Assembly (NCBI GenBank): GCA_947471505.1
Contig: CANIWM010000016.1
Span: 1-64,000, forward strand
Reading direction: 5' to 3'
Origin: Chthoniobacteraceae bacterium
GTDB lineage: Bacteria > Verrucomicrobiota > Verrucomicrobiia > Chthoniobacterales > Chthoniobacteraceae
Length of the DNA stretch: 64,000 bases
Translations under genes and position numbers: made by a program
Shown here: positions 16,892 to 26,667 of the stretch, in pieces
Layout: the number at the start of each line of letters is the position of its first letter
How positions within the stretch are numbered: position 1 is the stretch's first letter
Notes under the pieces: generated by a model
Told to the model about the DNA's origin: nothing
The model's input: only the letters and a program-made list of their open reading frames with translations
Database searches by the model: none

Positions 16892-19800
16892 ATGAGCGAG
16901 CGCACATCCCTTGCGGACCTGTGTATTCGCAAACCTGTCTTTGCGACGGTCATCAATTTGTTCCTGCTCGTCGTCGGCGTCATTTCGTTTCGCGATTTAG
17001 GCGTGGACCAGTTTCCAAACGTGGACCTGCCCGTCGTGACGGTGAGCGCGCAATTGCCAGGGACTTCGCCGGAGGAGATGGAGACGACGGTGACGAAGCC
17101 GCTGGAGGAAGTGCTGAACACCATCGAGGGGCTGGACGAGCTGTCGTCGAACACAAGTGAGGGTTCGTGTCGCGTGACGGCGAGCTTCCTTTACTCGCGG
17201 ACAAAAGACGCGGCGGCGCAGGATGTGCGCGACAAGGTGAACCAGCTTTTACCCCGCTTGCCCAAGGGCATCGAGCCGCCGGTAATCGGGAAGTTTGACT
17301 CGGATGCTTCGCCCATCATGCAGGTCTGCGTGAGCGGGCCGCGCTCGATGAAAGAGCTGTCGTTCATCGCGCAGCGGCAGATCAAAGAGCGGCTGGAGAC
17401 AGTGCCAAATATCGGCGCGGTAAATCTCGTCGGCGGTCGGCGGCGTGCGGTGCAAGTCGCCGTGGATGTGGACCGGCTGAAGGCCAGCGGACTGACGATG
17501 GCGGACCTTCGCACGACGCTTGCAGCGCAAAATGTGGAGGTGCCCGGCGGTCGCGTGGATCAAAGTGAACGCGAGTTGACACTGCGCACGCTCGGGCGTC
17601 TGGAGCGAGTCGAGGAGTTTGCAGACCTGAACGTGGCCAGTCGCGGCGGCGTATCCATCAAGCTCGGCGATGTCGCGACCGTGACGGACGGCATCGAGGA
17701 GCCGCGCTCCCTGACGCGACTGAACGGCGTGAACACCATCTCGCTCGTTGTCTTAAAACAAAGCGGCACGAACACAGTGGAAGTCATCCGTGGAGTAAAG
17801 GCGCGGCTGGCACTGCTCGCGGAGGAGCTTCCTCCAGATTTGAAAATCGACGTGATGCGCGATCAGTCGCGGTTCATCGAGCGGTCGCTGGATGAAGTGA
17901 GCTTTCACCTACTGCTCGGCGCGGTGCTCGTGGCGCTGACGGTGTTCGCGTTTCTGCACGATTGGCGTGGCACTTTCATCGCCACGCTGGCGATTCCGGC
18001 GAGCATCATCGCGACGTTCACGCTGCTGCGCGTGATGGGTTACACGCTGAACAATTTCACCATGCTGGGCCTCGTCTTCGCCGTCGGCATCGTGGTGGAC
18101 GACGCCATCGTGGTGATCGAAAACATCCACCGCACGTTGGAGGAAAAAGCCCTGTCCCCCAGCGAGGCCGCGATGGTCGCTACGCGCGAAATTGCGCTGG
18201 CGGTACTTGCGACGACGCTCTCGCTCGTAGCGATCTTTTTACCCATCCCGTTTATGGAAGGCCGCACGGGCAGGTTCTTCGCCAGCTACGGAGTTACCGT
18301 AACGTTTGCCATTTTGGTTTCGATGTTCGTGAGCTTCACCCTCACGCCTATGCTTTGCTCGAAGATGCTGCGCCACACCGCCGACCCCGCGCTGCGCAGG
18401 AAGCGCGCGGAAGGTGGTGCGCTCATGCGTTGGCTCACCCGTTATTACGATCGACTCCTCGGCTGGTCGCTGCGGCACCGGTGGGTGATCATCGTCGTGG
18501 CGCTCGGCGTGACTTGCACGATCCCGGTGCTCATCAAGCGCGTCGGCTTCGCGTTCATCCCGCAGGACGACGCCAGCGAATTTGAAGTGACACTGCAAAC
18601 CCCCGAGGGCACTTCGCTGGAGCGGACGAAAGTCATCGTGGATGAAATCGAGACACGACTAAAGGGCATCAAGTTCGGAGAGATGCAGGCTGTCACGGAT
18701 ACGCTCGTGACCATCGGTGATACAAGCGGACGTGCCGCGCGAGGCGAGGGCAATGTGACGAAGTGCAACATCTACTGTCGACTCCAAGAGCTGGGCGGCA
18801 TGATGGATACATGGCGAGGCAAGACCCGCCAGTGGTCACAGCTCGACGCCATGGCGGAGGCGCGCCGCGTAGTAAAGGCGTATCCCGATTTCCGTACGAG
18901 CGTGCAGTCGATCTTCCGCGTCAGCACCGGTGGTTCGCGCAATGCGGAGCTGGAAATCGGGCTCACAGGGCCAGACTTGGCGACCCTCATTACTCAAGCC
19001 GAAAACTTCTCCACAACGCTCACTGCAGACGGGAGGTTCATCGACGTGGACGTTTCACTTTCCAATCGAAAGCCCGAGCTTCAAGCCCGCATCGATCGCG
19101 AGAAAGCCAGCCAGTTTGGTGTAAGCGTGCAAGAAGTCGCCGCCACGCTTCGCACTGCGGTCGGCGGCGAAATCGTCTCGGCGTGGAAAGAAGGCGACGA
19201 ACAATATGACGTGTGGCTTCGTGCGGAAAAAGCAGACCGCAGCTCGCAAGAGACGATCGAGCAAACCGCCATCCGAACCAAGACGGGCCTGCTCCCGCTG
19301 GCGAACTTTGTGCGCTTCACCGAAGCGCGAGGCCCCGCGGAAATCGAGCGTTTCCAACGTACACGCAAAGTCACTGTGCTCGCCAATCTGAACGGCCTCG
19401 CGCTCAGCGACGGAATCTCCCGCGCCCGCGAACTCGCCGCAGCCGCCGAGCTACCAGCCGGCTACAACATCGTCTTTACAGGCCGCGCCAAGAGCCTCGA
19501 CGAGACGCTCAATAACTTCCTCAAGGCTCTGCTGCTCGCGTTCCTGTTCATGTATCTCATCCTAGCCGCACAGTTTGAGCATTTCATCTACCCGATCTCC
19601 ATCCTACTCGCCACGCCACTTTCGCTCCCGTTTGCGCTACTGGCGATGATATGGCTCGGCCAGCCGCTCGACATCTACGCTATCTTCGGCGTCTTCATGC
19701 TCTTCGGCGTGGTGAAAAAGAACGGCATCCTGCAAATCGACTACACCAACGTCCTCCGCGCCCGTGGTCTTCCCCGGGACGAAGCCATCCGCCAAGCCAA

Positions 19801-20038
19801 CCGCGTCCGCCTCCGCCCGATCCTCATGACCACGCTGCTCCTCGTCGCCTCCATGATTCCCCTCGCCCTCGGCACTGGCCCCGGCAGCGCAGGCCGCGCG
19901 AGCATGGCCAAAGTGATCATCGGCGGCCAAATGATGTGCCTTCTACTCAGCCTGCTCGTCACCCCCGTCACCTACGCATTGTTCGACGACCTCGGGCGCA
20001 TCGTGATGCGGCGGAAAAAGCCCGAACAAGCGGCCTGA
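16892..20038 (+). CDS. RND-family efflux transporter (HAE1/AcrB type)
   Basis: About 1048 residues from ATG 16892 (MSERTSLADLCIRKPVFATV); a GTG at 16883 would add three residues. It is typical of the AcrB family: the first membrane helix with VINLFLLVVGVISF, DQFPNVDLPVVTVSAQLPGTSPEEMETTVTKP split by the periplasmic porter region, and the TM4 signature GIVVDDAIVVIENIHR with paired Asp for proton relay. The second half repeats (FGVVKKNGILQIDY). It exports drugs or other small molecules using the proton gradient. No HlyD-type adaptor or TolC gene adjoins it; the partners would have to be encoded elsewhere, or shared with the peptide exporter upstream. Confidence 0.93.
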   Translation: MSERTSLADLCIRKPVFATVINLFLLVVGVISFRDLGVDQFPNVDLPVVTVSAQLPGTSPEEMETTVTKPLEEVLNTIEGLDELSSNTSEGSCRVTASFLYSRTKDAAAQDVRDKVNQLLPRLPKGIEPPVIGKFDSDASPIMQVCVSGPRSMKELSFIAQRQIKERLETVPNIGAVNLVGGRRRAVQVAVDVDRLKASGLTMADLRTTLAAQNVEVPGGRVDQSERELTLRTLGRLERVEEFADLNVASRGGVSIKLGDVATVTDGIEEPRSLTRLNGVNTISLVVLKQSGTNTVEVIRGVKARLALLAEELPPDLKIDVMRDQSRFIERSLDEVSFHLLLGAVLVALTVFAFLHDWRGTFIATLAIPASIIATFTLLRVMGYTLNNFTMLGLVFAVGIVVDDAIVVIENIHRTLEEKALSPSEAAMVATREIALAVLATTLSLVAIFLPIPFMEGRTGRFFASYGVTVTFAILVSMFVSFTLTPMLCSKMLRHTADPALRRKRAEGGALMRWLTRYYDRLLGWSLRHRWVIIVVALGVTCTIPVLIKRVGFAFIPQDDASEFEVTLQTPEGTSLERTKVIVDEIETRLKGIKFGEMQAVTDTLVTIGDTSGRAARGEGNVTKCNIYCRLQELGGMMDTWRGKTRQWSQLDAMAEARRVVKAYPDFRTSVQSIFRVSTGGSRNAELEIGLTGPDLATLITQAENFSTTLTADGRFIDVDVSLSNRKPELQARIDREKASQFGVSVQEVAATLRTAVGGEIVSAWKEGDEQYDVWLRAEKADRSSQETIEQTAIRTKTGLLPLANFVRFTEARGPAEIERFQRTRKVTVLANLNGLALSDGISRARELAAAAELPAGYNIVFTGRAKSLDETLNNFLKALLLAFLFMYLILAAQFEHFIYPISILLATPLSLPFALLAMIWLGQPLDIYAIFGVFMLFGVVKKNGILQIDYTNVLRARGLPRDEAIRQANRVRLRPILMTTLLLVASMIPLALGTGPGSAGRASMAKVIIGGQMMCLLLSLLVTPVTYALFDDLGRIVMRRKKPEQAA

Positions 20039-20039
20039 A

Positions 20040-21593
20040 TTAATTCGCCGCGATACTCTCGGGCAAATACGGACGATTAGTCCGCATCAGCGAGCGGATC
20101 TCCATCGGCGTGAGCGCGCGGTCGGAGGCGTAAAGCTCGTCCAGCTCTCCACGGAAACCTTGCTCAGCACCGACGCTGCCGATCATCAGTGCATCCGCCG
20201 GGATGGTGGAAAACGCGACGCCTTTCCGCATCGGGCTACGGCCCGTCCATGCGTCGAGTCGGCCATCCACATAAAGTTTCGCCTGCCACTTTCCTGCGGG
20301 TTTCCCGTTTGCGTTTTGCCCCGCCATGACCACGGCTGCGACGTGGTGCCAGCGCCCGTCGCGGAGGGAGGTACTGGCAACTGCGTGACCGCGAGCATTC
20401 GCGATGCGTAACGCGCCTTGCGAGCCGTCGGCAGGGCTTCGATTCCAGCCCAACTCCACCGACGCAAACCGCGCAAACGTCCCGCCGTCCGCAGCACTGG
20501 CGTCTTCCGGCAGGCGCACCCAAAACGCCACGGTCTTCACGGGCCGCATCCCGACATCCGCGACGTTAAATTGACCGCCTGTGTCTGCGGAGAAAACGAG
20601 CGCATCATTAAACTTACCCTGTGCCGCCGATGCCGAGCGGATCGGCAACGCCGCAGACCCTGTGCTGCGCACAGGCCCGAACAGCTCGCCATGGAAAGCG
20701 TCGCGCTCTTTCGCGTCGAACGACCAATGCACATAGCTCGCCGCCTTCTTCGGAAGGTCGAACGTCACACGCTTCGCGAGCTTCACGAACTTCTGGTCGC
20801 TATCGCGGACATCGCTCGTTCCGCCGAGCGCAAACCGGCGCGACTGCTTCTCTTTCATCAGGATTTTCTTCGCAGGCGACGCATCGGTGGAGCGCGGTTC
20901 GACTTCCACTTGGCCGTTCAAAACAAACACCTCCGCCGTGCCATCGTCCTCCGCCGTCATGCTAAACTCCGTGCCGAGGTCCACGACATCCACAGAGGCA
21001 TTGGATACTTTGAAGCCAATCGCTTCCTGCGGGATATTCGCCTTGATCGTCCCGCGCCGCAGCGTCGCCTGCCACGCCGAATCGAGGTCCACACTCGCGG
21101 GCCCCTCGACGACGAGCAGCGCGCCAGAGTCGAACGTAATCTCGGCAAAGCCCGACGTGAGCTCCAGCCGCTGCCCACGGTGAAGTTCATCGCCATTTTG
21201 GAAAGCGACCGCGCCCACCCACAGCGGATCTTTCGAACCGGAAATGCGGGCGATAAACTCACGCTCGTCGTCGCCCGGCGTCAGCGTCTCGGGCAGAAGC
21301 GAACGGCCGATCCAAACGCCAATCGTCACCACTGCCGCCGCAGCAAGCGGCACACTCCAGCGCCGCCAGAACGTCGGGCGGATGATATTGCGCGGCTCCG
21401 CAGGCTCGCTCTGCATCTCGCTCGCGTAGCTGTACAGGCTCGCAGAAAGCTCCATCGAGCGGACGTAGAAACGACGCGCCTCCGCGCTATCGAGAAGCAT
21501 CTTTTGGAGCCGTGTGTGCTGTGGCTCCGTAAGCTGGCCATCCACCAGCGCGCTGCACAGTTCATTGAGTTCTACGCGTTCAAGGTCGTTCAT
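20040..21593 (-). CDS. FecR-LamG membrane protein (anti-sigma-like)
   Basis: About 517 residues from ATG 21593 (MNDLERVELNELCSALVDG), which overlaps the sigma factor stop as ATGA; an upstream in-frame start at 21626 is less likely. An N-terminal cytoplasmic helical segment with LTEPQHTRLQKMLLDSAEARRF resembles anti-sigma domains. One membrane helix follows (SVPLAAAAVVTIGVWIGRSL), then a FecR domain (about 140-245, TSGFAEITFDSGALLVVEGP) and a LamG/concanavalin-like domain (about 300-500, WHHVAAVVMAG, FRGELDELYASDRALTPMEI). This pairing is common in Planctomycetes and Verrucomicrobia. It probably controls the ECF sigma factor in response to a surface signal. Confidence 0.85.
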   Translation of the reverse strand: MNDLERVELNELCSALVDGQLTEPQHTRLQKMLLDSAEARRFYVRSMELSASLYSYASEMQSEPAEPRNIIRPTFWRRWSVPLAAAAVVTIGVWIGRSLLPETLTPGDDEREFIARISGSKDPLWVGAVAFQNGDELHRGQRLELTSGFAEITFDSGALLVVEGPASVDLDSAWQATLRRGTIKANIPQEAIGFKVSNASVDVVDLGTEFSMTAEDDGTAEVFVLNGQVEVEPRSTDASPAKKILMKEKQSRRFALGGTSDVRDSDQKFVKLAKRVTFDLPKKAASYVHWSFDAKERDAFHGELFGPVRSTGSAALPIRSASAAQGKFNDALVFSADTGGQFNVADVGMRPVKTVAFWVRLPEDASAADGGTFARFASVELGWNRSPADGSQGALRIANARGHAVASTSLRDGRWHHVAAVVMAGQNANGKPAGKWQAKLYVDGRLDAWTGRSPMRKGVAFSTIPADALMIGSVGAEQGFRGELDELYASDRALTPMEIRSLMRTNRPYLPESIAAN

Positions 21594-22123
21594 GATGTGG
21601 ATTTGGACATTTGGTTGAGCACGCAATCGTGCAAGACTTTGCGGAGCCGAGTAAGCGCTTTGTAGGCGGCAACGAGCGAGCGCCCACTCCGTTGCGCCGC
21701 TTCATCCACGCTACTGCCGGGCTCGTAGCGCGTCATCACCAACTCGCGATCGCGGGTCGGCAGTTTTTTGATGCAATTTGCCAGCGCCTCGTGCCGGGCA
21801 TCCTGCTCCGGAGCCAGCTCGGAATGCGTGTGCGCCACCGCTTCGAGCACGGTATCATCGAACACCACCTTCGAACGCGCAAACTTCGTCCGCGCCGCCC
21901 GCGCTTGCCACCAAGCAATCTGATTCGCCCACGCCACAAAGTCCGAACCGGGGCGAAAGGTGTGGAATTTCTCGCAAATGATTAGCGACGTCTCCTGAAG
22001 GATATCCTCCGCCGCATGCCGGTCTGGGACGAGCGTATAGATATACGCGAAAATGCGCCGCTGGTTCTGCGTCATCAGCAGCACCAGTTCCTTCGTCCGG
22101 TCTTCAGCGGGTATGTCGTCCAT
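21590..22123 (-). CDS. ECF RNA polymerase sigma factor
   Basis: 177 residues. Region 2 is seen in QNQRRIFAYIYTLVPDRHAAEDILQETSLII (split across residues about 19-49), with the -10 recognition part FRPGSDFVAWANQIAWWQAR. Region 4 is LPTRDRELVMTRYEPGSSVDEAAQRSGRSLVAAYKALTRL. This is the planctomycete/verrucomicrobial ECF type that is coupled to FecR-LamG proteins, and here the next gene is exactly that, with a 4-base ATGA overlap. It directs polymerase to an unknown regulon. Confidence 0.9.
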   Translation of the reverse strand: MDDIPAEDRTKELVLLMTQNQRRIFAYIYTLVPDRHAAEDILQETSLIICEKFHTFRPGSDFVAWANQIAWWQARAARTKFARSKVVFDDTVLEAVAHTHSELAPEQDARHEALANCIKKLPTRDRELVMTRYEPGSSVDEAAQRSGRSLVAAYKALTRLRKVLHDCVLNQMSKSTS

Positions 22124-22356
22124 GTTCGTAGTGTAATACCATACGCACGAGTTCTTGGGACAAATTCGCCTGTGATTCCCTCACCCGAATCGCGACTTTC
22201 CCCGCGCTTTATACAGACGCTCTACCTCGACCGCATGTCCGGCATCGGCGGCGACTGACAACAGCAACGCCAAGACGGAGGACGATGGAGAGTAGCTCGA
22301 AGATTTGTTTCACGCCAAAATCGGGGGAGCGAACGGACGTCTCACACAAAGAGATT

Positions 22357-23154
22357 GAGACGCTGTGAAAAAAGTCAGTCGAGGGAGGATTTTCCGAGTC
22401 TGCGAGCCATGAGGCGGCAGGCAGCACCATAAATGAAGGCGGAATGAAGGCGGTAGAGTGGGACGTTTTGACCTCCCAATCTCGGGCAAGGCGGCGGTAG
22501 CGGCTGAGCCAAGCGAAGGTGCGCTCGACGACTCAACGCTTGGGCTGGAGCGTGAAGCCGCCGTCGGCCCAGATGAAGCGCAGCCAGCCAACCACCACGC
22601 TGTCAAAAGCAGGGTCTTTGCGCCGCCGCAATCTTGGATAGCTGCGGAGTGGACAAAGACGGCGAGCAACAGCCCGAGACTATCTACCAAAAAGTGCCAT
22701 TTTCGCCCCAAAGACATTCGTTCCCGCATCAAACCCACGCTCTGCGCGCTGGCCAGCAGTTTTAACGCTCTGGCTATCGAGGGCCGCTGCCGTGGGTGCT
22801 TTTTTTTCGGCCTTCGTGCGCACGCGGTCGCGCAGAGCGGCGTTGAGCTTCTCCCATACGCCCTCATTCTGCCACTTGGCGACTAAGCGCCAGTGCGGGA
22901 ACTCATGCGGCATCAAGCGCCACGGGCACCCGCTTTGGGTGATGTAGAAGATTGCGTTAAGCATGTGCCGCCGGGGGTAGCGCGCGGGTTACACAAGCGC
23001 TTTCGTGCCGGGCAGGAGTCGCCGTAGGCGTTCCCATTCGTTGTCTTTTAAGTCGCTCGTGTATGGTTCGATTTTGCCATCCACAGCTTTGCATCAGACC
23101 TTCCCAGATCGCACAAGTGCTAATTTACTAGCACTTGGACTTTTTCACAGCCTC
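22357..23154. mobile_element. Remnant IS5-family insertion sequence
   Basis: The 798-bp element is bounded by imperfect inverted repeats: GAGACGCTGTGAAAAAAGTC at 22357-22376 and, on the other strand, GAGGCTGTGAAAAAGTC at 23138-23154. Both resemble IS5-type ends. Just inside the right end lies a perfect palindrome (AAGTGCTA at 23115-23122, TAGCACTT at 23129-23136). The transposase inside is broken. I could not identify a clear target-site duplication. Confidence 0.7.
22440..23090 (-). pseudogene. Broken IS5-family transposase
   Basis: The transposase can be followed on the minus strand in several frames. YTSDLKDNEWERLRRLLPGT then hits a stop. PRYPRRHMLNAIFYITQSG, CPWRLMPHEFPHW and LDSQSVKTAGQRAERGFDAG follow to about 22680. 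After a frameshift comes GRKWHFLVDSLGLLLAVFVH, then WLRFIWADGGFTLQPKR ending in a stop, and VVERTFAWLSRYRRLARDW. At least two stops and a frameshift make it inactive. The order matches IS5-type DDE transposases. Confidence 0.8.
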
Positions 23155-23180
23155 TTAGTTGCTAAAGAGGCGGCAGCCAG

Positions 23181-23378
23181 CTATACAGGCTTCACGTTCT
23201 CCGCGCGCGGACCCTTTGGTCCCTGACCCTCTTTATAACTTACTTTTTGCCCCACCGTCAGTTGGTCAAAAGTCACGCCCTCCACCGAGGTGTGATGAAA
23301 AAACAGGTCCACCTTCGAAGCACTCTCAATGAATCCAAATCCCTTGTCCGTGATGCGTTTAATAGTGCCTTCAGACAT
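23181..23378 (-). CDS. Cold-shock domain protein (CspA family)
   Basis: 65 residues, one cold-shock domain that binds single-stranded nucleic acid. RNP1 is KGFGFIE and RNP2 is VDLFFHH; the opening EGTIKRITDKGFGFI and ending GPKGPRAENVKPV are typical. These proteins act as RNA chaperones. The IS5 remnant begins only 26 bp past its stop, so the insertion just missed the gene. A promoter-like sequence lies about 100 bp upstream of the start. Confidence 0.95.
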   Translation of the reverse strand: MSEGTIKRITDKGFGFIESASKVDLFFHHTSVEGVTFDQLTVGQKVSYKEGQGPKGPRAENVKPV

Positions 23379-23474
23379 TTGCGTGGATTTGGCTTGTGAT
23401 GTTACGGGCTCCGGCGGCTATTTTCAGAGCGGCGTGCTGTTTTGAATTAACTTTCATATTTATATCAAACCCTT

Positions 23475-23502
23475 GTTATCCAAATCTCAGGCTCGCTGTC
23501 AA
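23475..23502 (-). promoter_or_regulatory. Probable promoter of the cold-shock gene
   Basis: On the minus strand TTGACA (23502-23497) and GATAAC (23480-23475) are separated by 16 bp, a good sigma-70 pair. The start site would lie near 23467, giving an AT-rich 5' leader of roughly 90 bases before the cold-shock gene, as is usual for csp mRNAs. Confidence 0.5.
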
Positions 23503-23820
23503 GCCCCGGTTCACTTGTTTTTCCACTCAAACGGCTCTCGCCTCATGAAAGAAAATCTTGCGAACGAATCACAAATCACAACTTATGCACATCTTGCACC
23601 ATCATACAAAATACAGAGAATAGCGCCTTCTCTACAAAGCTAATACATACTCAAACGGCACCACTCGGAGAGCGTCCCCCGCATCGAGAGCGAGCGGATC
23701 AAAAAGCCCCTGCAAAAATGAGCAACTCGATCAACGAACACCGGAAGTCCTGCGACAACCCAGCGTCGAAGAACGCCCCAACTATTGTTCGGTGGAGAGT
23801 GTGACCGCTGTGCTGATCAC
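23503..23820. other. Intergenic region without recognised gene
   Basis: Between the cold-shock promoter and the end of the beta-helix gene the sequence is AT-richer than its surroundings. I see no ORF with coding character on either strand, no clear terminator and no RNA gene. Part of it may be the upstream activation region of the cold-shock promoter. Confidence 0.4.
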
Positions 23821-26397
23821 TTACTCATTCCCAATCTCCACATCGTCAATCCACGCCTTCGCCACCGCTGTTCCAGCGCCGATGAATCCCAGCCAGTCGA
23901 GGCGCGCGCTCGTATTGTTGACGAACGGGAGTTTCTCGAAGCGCTGCGTCGGCTTGCCAGCTTCGGTGATGGTGAGCGTGTAGGTGTTGTCGCGGTCTTC
24001 GCCCACTTTTGCGGTGATCTCGATGCGCACCCAGACGTTCGCCGGGATGTCGGCGAGCTTGCGTCCGGGGATGGAAACCGCGCCTTTGTCGAAATCGAGC
24101 ATCGGCCCGCTTTGGTAGGCTTTACCGCCGTCGGAGCGGTCTTCGCGCCATTCGTGGACGAGGTGATATCCGGGCTCCAGCTTGATGCTGAATGCGACGC
24201 GCGTCGTGCCTTGGTCGTGGCCGGGGTGATAGTAAAAATGCGGATCGAACGCGGGTTCGATGTCCGGTCCGTCGGTCAATTGCAGGCACCGCTGACCGGT
24301 CGCCGCACCTTCGCCGACGACGCGGATGATGTCGCCTTTCTTATATCCGCCGCTGGCTTGCGTGGGCTTGCCGCCGATTGCGGTCGTTTCAAATCCGTCC
24401 GTCAGTTTCAGCGGCGGGGCTTTTGGCTTTGCGCCATAGACCATCGGCGGGAGCGGTCGCGCTGCGATGGCCTTCCACGCGGCATCACCGGTCACGCCGG
24501 CTTTACGCCAGTCGAACGGCTTGAATCCAATCTTCTCCGCGGGCGATCCGGCGCGCAGCGTGTAGTCGCCTTTATCGCTGTCGGTGAAAAGCGGGTCGGC
24601 GATGAGGCTCTCGGCGTCGTGGCCCCAGAAACGCCAGTCGTCCCACGTCTTCCCGGCGAAGTCGAACGGCTTGCCGCCAGTCTTCCAGTAAAGGTTGCGG
24701 TTCACGGCGACGCGGCCATCGAACCAATTTTTGTCCACGTGACCAAAGAGCCGGCCTTCTTTGAAAACGACGATGTTTTGCTCGAAGGTGAACGCGAGAA
24801 AATCCTCGGGCTTGCTGCGGCGGATTTGAACCTCGCGTTGGTTGGCGAAGATGTTGTTGCGGATGATATTTCCGCGCCCGTAGTGCTGGTGGTAGCCGCC
24901 GTCCTGCGTGTCGTGGACGAGGTTGTTTTCCCACACGATGCCGGTGCTGCCCTCGTCGTTGTAAAGGCCCCATCCGCCGTAGCTGAGGCAGCCGATGTCA
25001 TGGACCCAGCAATCGCGAATGACCGTCCCCGGCTGCGGTCCGAGCGTGTAAACTGCGGCGAGGTCCGACATCTCCCCCCAGCCGAGATGATGCAGTCGGC
25101 AGCTCTCCACGACGTTGCGCGCGCAGGCCGTTTGCTTGTAGCCCCACGTCCAGCCGATGCTCACGGCGCTGTAGTAAAAATCGCCGATGTCGCAGTTCCG
25201 CAGGGTCGTGTCGCTCGCGTGGAAAATCGTCGCACCGATGCCGCCGGGAAAGTGCCGTCCGCCGCCGGAGATGATCGTATTTTCCACGAGCACATGATGC
25301 GTGTGCTCCGGCCCGACTTGCGAAATCGCCGGGTCGCCGATCTTCACGCCGCCTGCGCCGAGGTCGTGGATGTGACACTTGCGCAGCGTGATTTCGCTGC
25401 ATCCGCGGCGGAACCAAGCGGCGGTCGTGAGCGTGTGGGCGAACTCGCAGTCTTCAAAAAGAACGTCGCGCACGCCGTCGGCTTCGATGGCGGAGATGAG
25501 GCTGTTTTCCGCCTGGCCAAAGAACGCGCCGCCCTTGGGCAGCGTCCATCCTTGATGCTGAAAAGCGAGTCCGCGGAACGTGAGACCTTTCACCAGCTTG
25601 TCCGCCTTTGCATCGCCGCGGATGATGAGCCACTGCGGCGCGACGGGCGCGACGGCTTCCTTCGGCTCGTCGCCCATGTAGCTAAGCGTGCCGTCGCGTG
25701 CGAGGAACCACTCGCCTTTTTCGTCGAGCGCCGCGCGGTAGTTTTCCAGCCGCATATTGTGAAACGGCGCGAGCGAGAAAAACGGCCCGCGCAACGGTCC
25801 GGTGAACTGCAACGTGCCGTCCGAATTCGCCGCGGCGAGGCGATGCCGGTTCATGTCCCAGTTGAAATATACGAGCACATTCACATCGGTCGCCTCATCG
25901 CCCTTCAGCGCAGCGAGCGGCGCGGCAAACTCCGGCGCGACGGCGAGCAGCGTGTGCCCGGCCTCGCCGGTGCTCGCGACAACCGGCGAAGTCGGCTGCC
26001 CCATCGCCTGAATGAAACCCTTGTTCGGCGTCCGGGCCCGCTGGGCGCGCTCACCGTTGATCCAAAGCGCCTCGAACCGCAGGTCTGTCTTCGTCGTCCA
26101 AAGCGCGCCGTCCTTCTTCCAGTCGCCAATCTTCTTCCCGCCGGAAAAAACCGGCCTCGCTCCCGGCGCAGCCTCGTAGCTCACGCCACCATCGCGGGGC
26201 TCGAAAACAACGGCCGCCGTGAGCGAATAGACGCCATCGGAAACCACCACGCGAGCCGGAGAAGCATCGCCCTTTTCCCGCGCCGCGCGGACAGCATCGC
26301 GAGCGGCGGCGAGCGAAGAAATCGGACCATCCGGCGCAACGCGGATTTCAAGTGCGAGAGCGGACGAGGCGGCGAGTAGATAGATAAATGAACGCAT
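23821..26397 (-). CDS. Secreted right-handed beta-helix protein
   Basis: About 858 residues from ATG 26397, which begins with a signal peptide (MRSFIYLLAASSALALEI); an in-frame start at 26454 would bury it. The N-terminal part (ISSLAAARDAVRAAREKG, VVVSDGVYSLTAAVVFEPRD) is typical of polysaccharide-lyase-like beta-helix proteins. The central region (about 270-540) has helix coils such as VLFEDCEFAHTLTTAAWFRR, NIIRNNIFANQREVQI and NEGSTGIVWENNLVHD-like turns. A C-terminal jelly-roll-like domain (about 650-858) follows. It probably binds or cleaves an extracellular polysaccharide; the substrate cannot be told. Confidence 0.82.
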   Translation of the reverse strand: MRSFIYLLAASSALALEIRVAPDGPISSLAAARDAVRAAREKGDASPARVVVSDGVYSLTAAVVFEPRDGGVSYEAAPGARPVFSGGKKIGDWKKDGALWTTKTDLRFEALWINGERAQRARTPNKGFIQAMGQPTSPVVASTGEAGHTLLAVAPEFAAPLAALKGDEATDVNVLVYFNWDMNRHRLAAANSDGTLQFTGPLRGPFFSLAPFHNMRLENYRAALDEKGEWFLARDGTLSYMGDEPKEAVAPVAPQWLIIRGDAKADKLVKGLTFRGLAFQHQGWTLPKGGAFFGQAENSLISAIEADGVRDVLFEDCEFAHTLTTAAWFRRGCSEITLRKCHIHDLGAGGVKIGDPAISQVGPEHTHHVLVENTIISGGGRHFPGGIGATIFHASDTTLRNCDIGDFYYSAVSIGWTWGYKQTACARNVVESCRLHHLGWGEMSDLAAVYTLGPQPGTVIRDCWVHDIGCLSYGGWGLYNDEGSTGIVWENNLVHDTQDGGYHQHYGRGNIIRNNIFANQREVQIRRSKPEDFLAFTFEQNIVVFKEGRLFGHVDKNWFDGRVAVNRNLYWKTGGKPFDFAGKTWDDWRFWGHDAESLIADPLFTDSDKGDYTLRAGSPAEKIGFKPFDWRKAGVTGDAAWKAIAARPLPPMVYGAKPKAPPLKLTDGFETTAIGGKPTQASGGYKKGDIIRVVGEGAATGQRCLQLTDGPDIEPAFDPHFYYHPGHDQGTTRVAFSIKLEPGYHLVHEWREDRSDGGKAYQSGPMLDFDKGAVSIPGRKLADIPANVWVRIEITAKVGEDRDNTYTLTITEAGKPTQRFEKLPFVNNTSARLDWLGFIGAGTAVAKAWIDDVEIGNE

Positions 26398-26492
26398 ACG
26401 GTATCGGTGTATCGCGCGCTGCCATTCGCTGGGAGCAAAAAAAGGCCCCCGCACTCTCTGCTCGGTCGGCCTTCCCTATCTGATGTGCCCGT

Positions 26493-26667
26493 GTGTGATT
26501 ATAAGTGCCGCAGAAGGCTGACGGGCAAAATCTTGTTTAATCCACAAAATCGTAAAATCCTGTCCTCTCTTGTGAAGACAGGATTTTCAGGATTCTTGGG
26601 ATTGAACTGGATTCTTTTCTTCGGCCTCGGTTCACGTTCGCTGGTTCTGTCCTACTTATAATCACAC
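26493..26667. repeat. MITE-like element with 14-bp terminal inverted repeats
   Basis: GTGTGATTATAAGT at 26493-26506 and its exact reverse complement ACTTATAATCACAC at 26654-26667 bound 175 bp. Inside is a second hairpin (AAAATCCTGTC 26554-26564, GACAGGATTTT 26577-26587) with further AGGATT repeats. No ORF of coding character lies inside. This structure suggests a small non-autonomous mobile element or a dispersed palindromic repeat, in the 360-bp gap between the beta-helix and cyclophilin genes. Confidence 0.55.

Noticed and set aside
22440-23090. Programmed frameshift in the IS5 transposase
   Set aside because: There are also stop codons in both halves and no clear slippery sequence at the break, so decay is the simpler reading.
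23785-26379. 864-codon frame on the plus strand
   Set aside because: It is the shadow of the beta-helix gene on the minus strand; that frame has a signal peptide and family motifs, this one has none.
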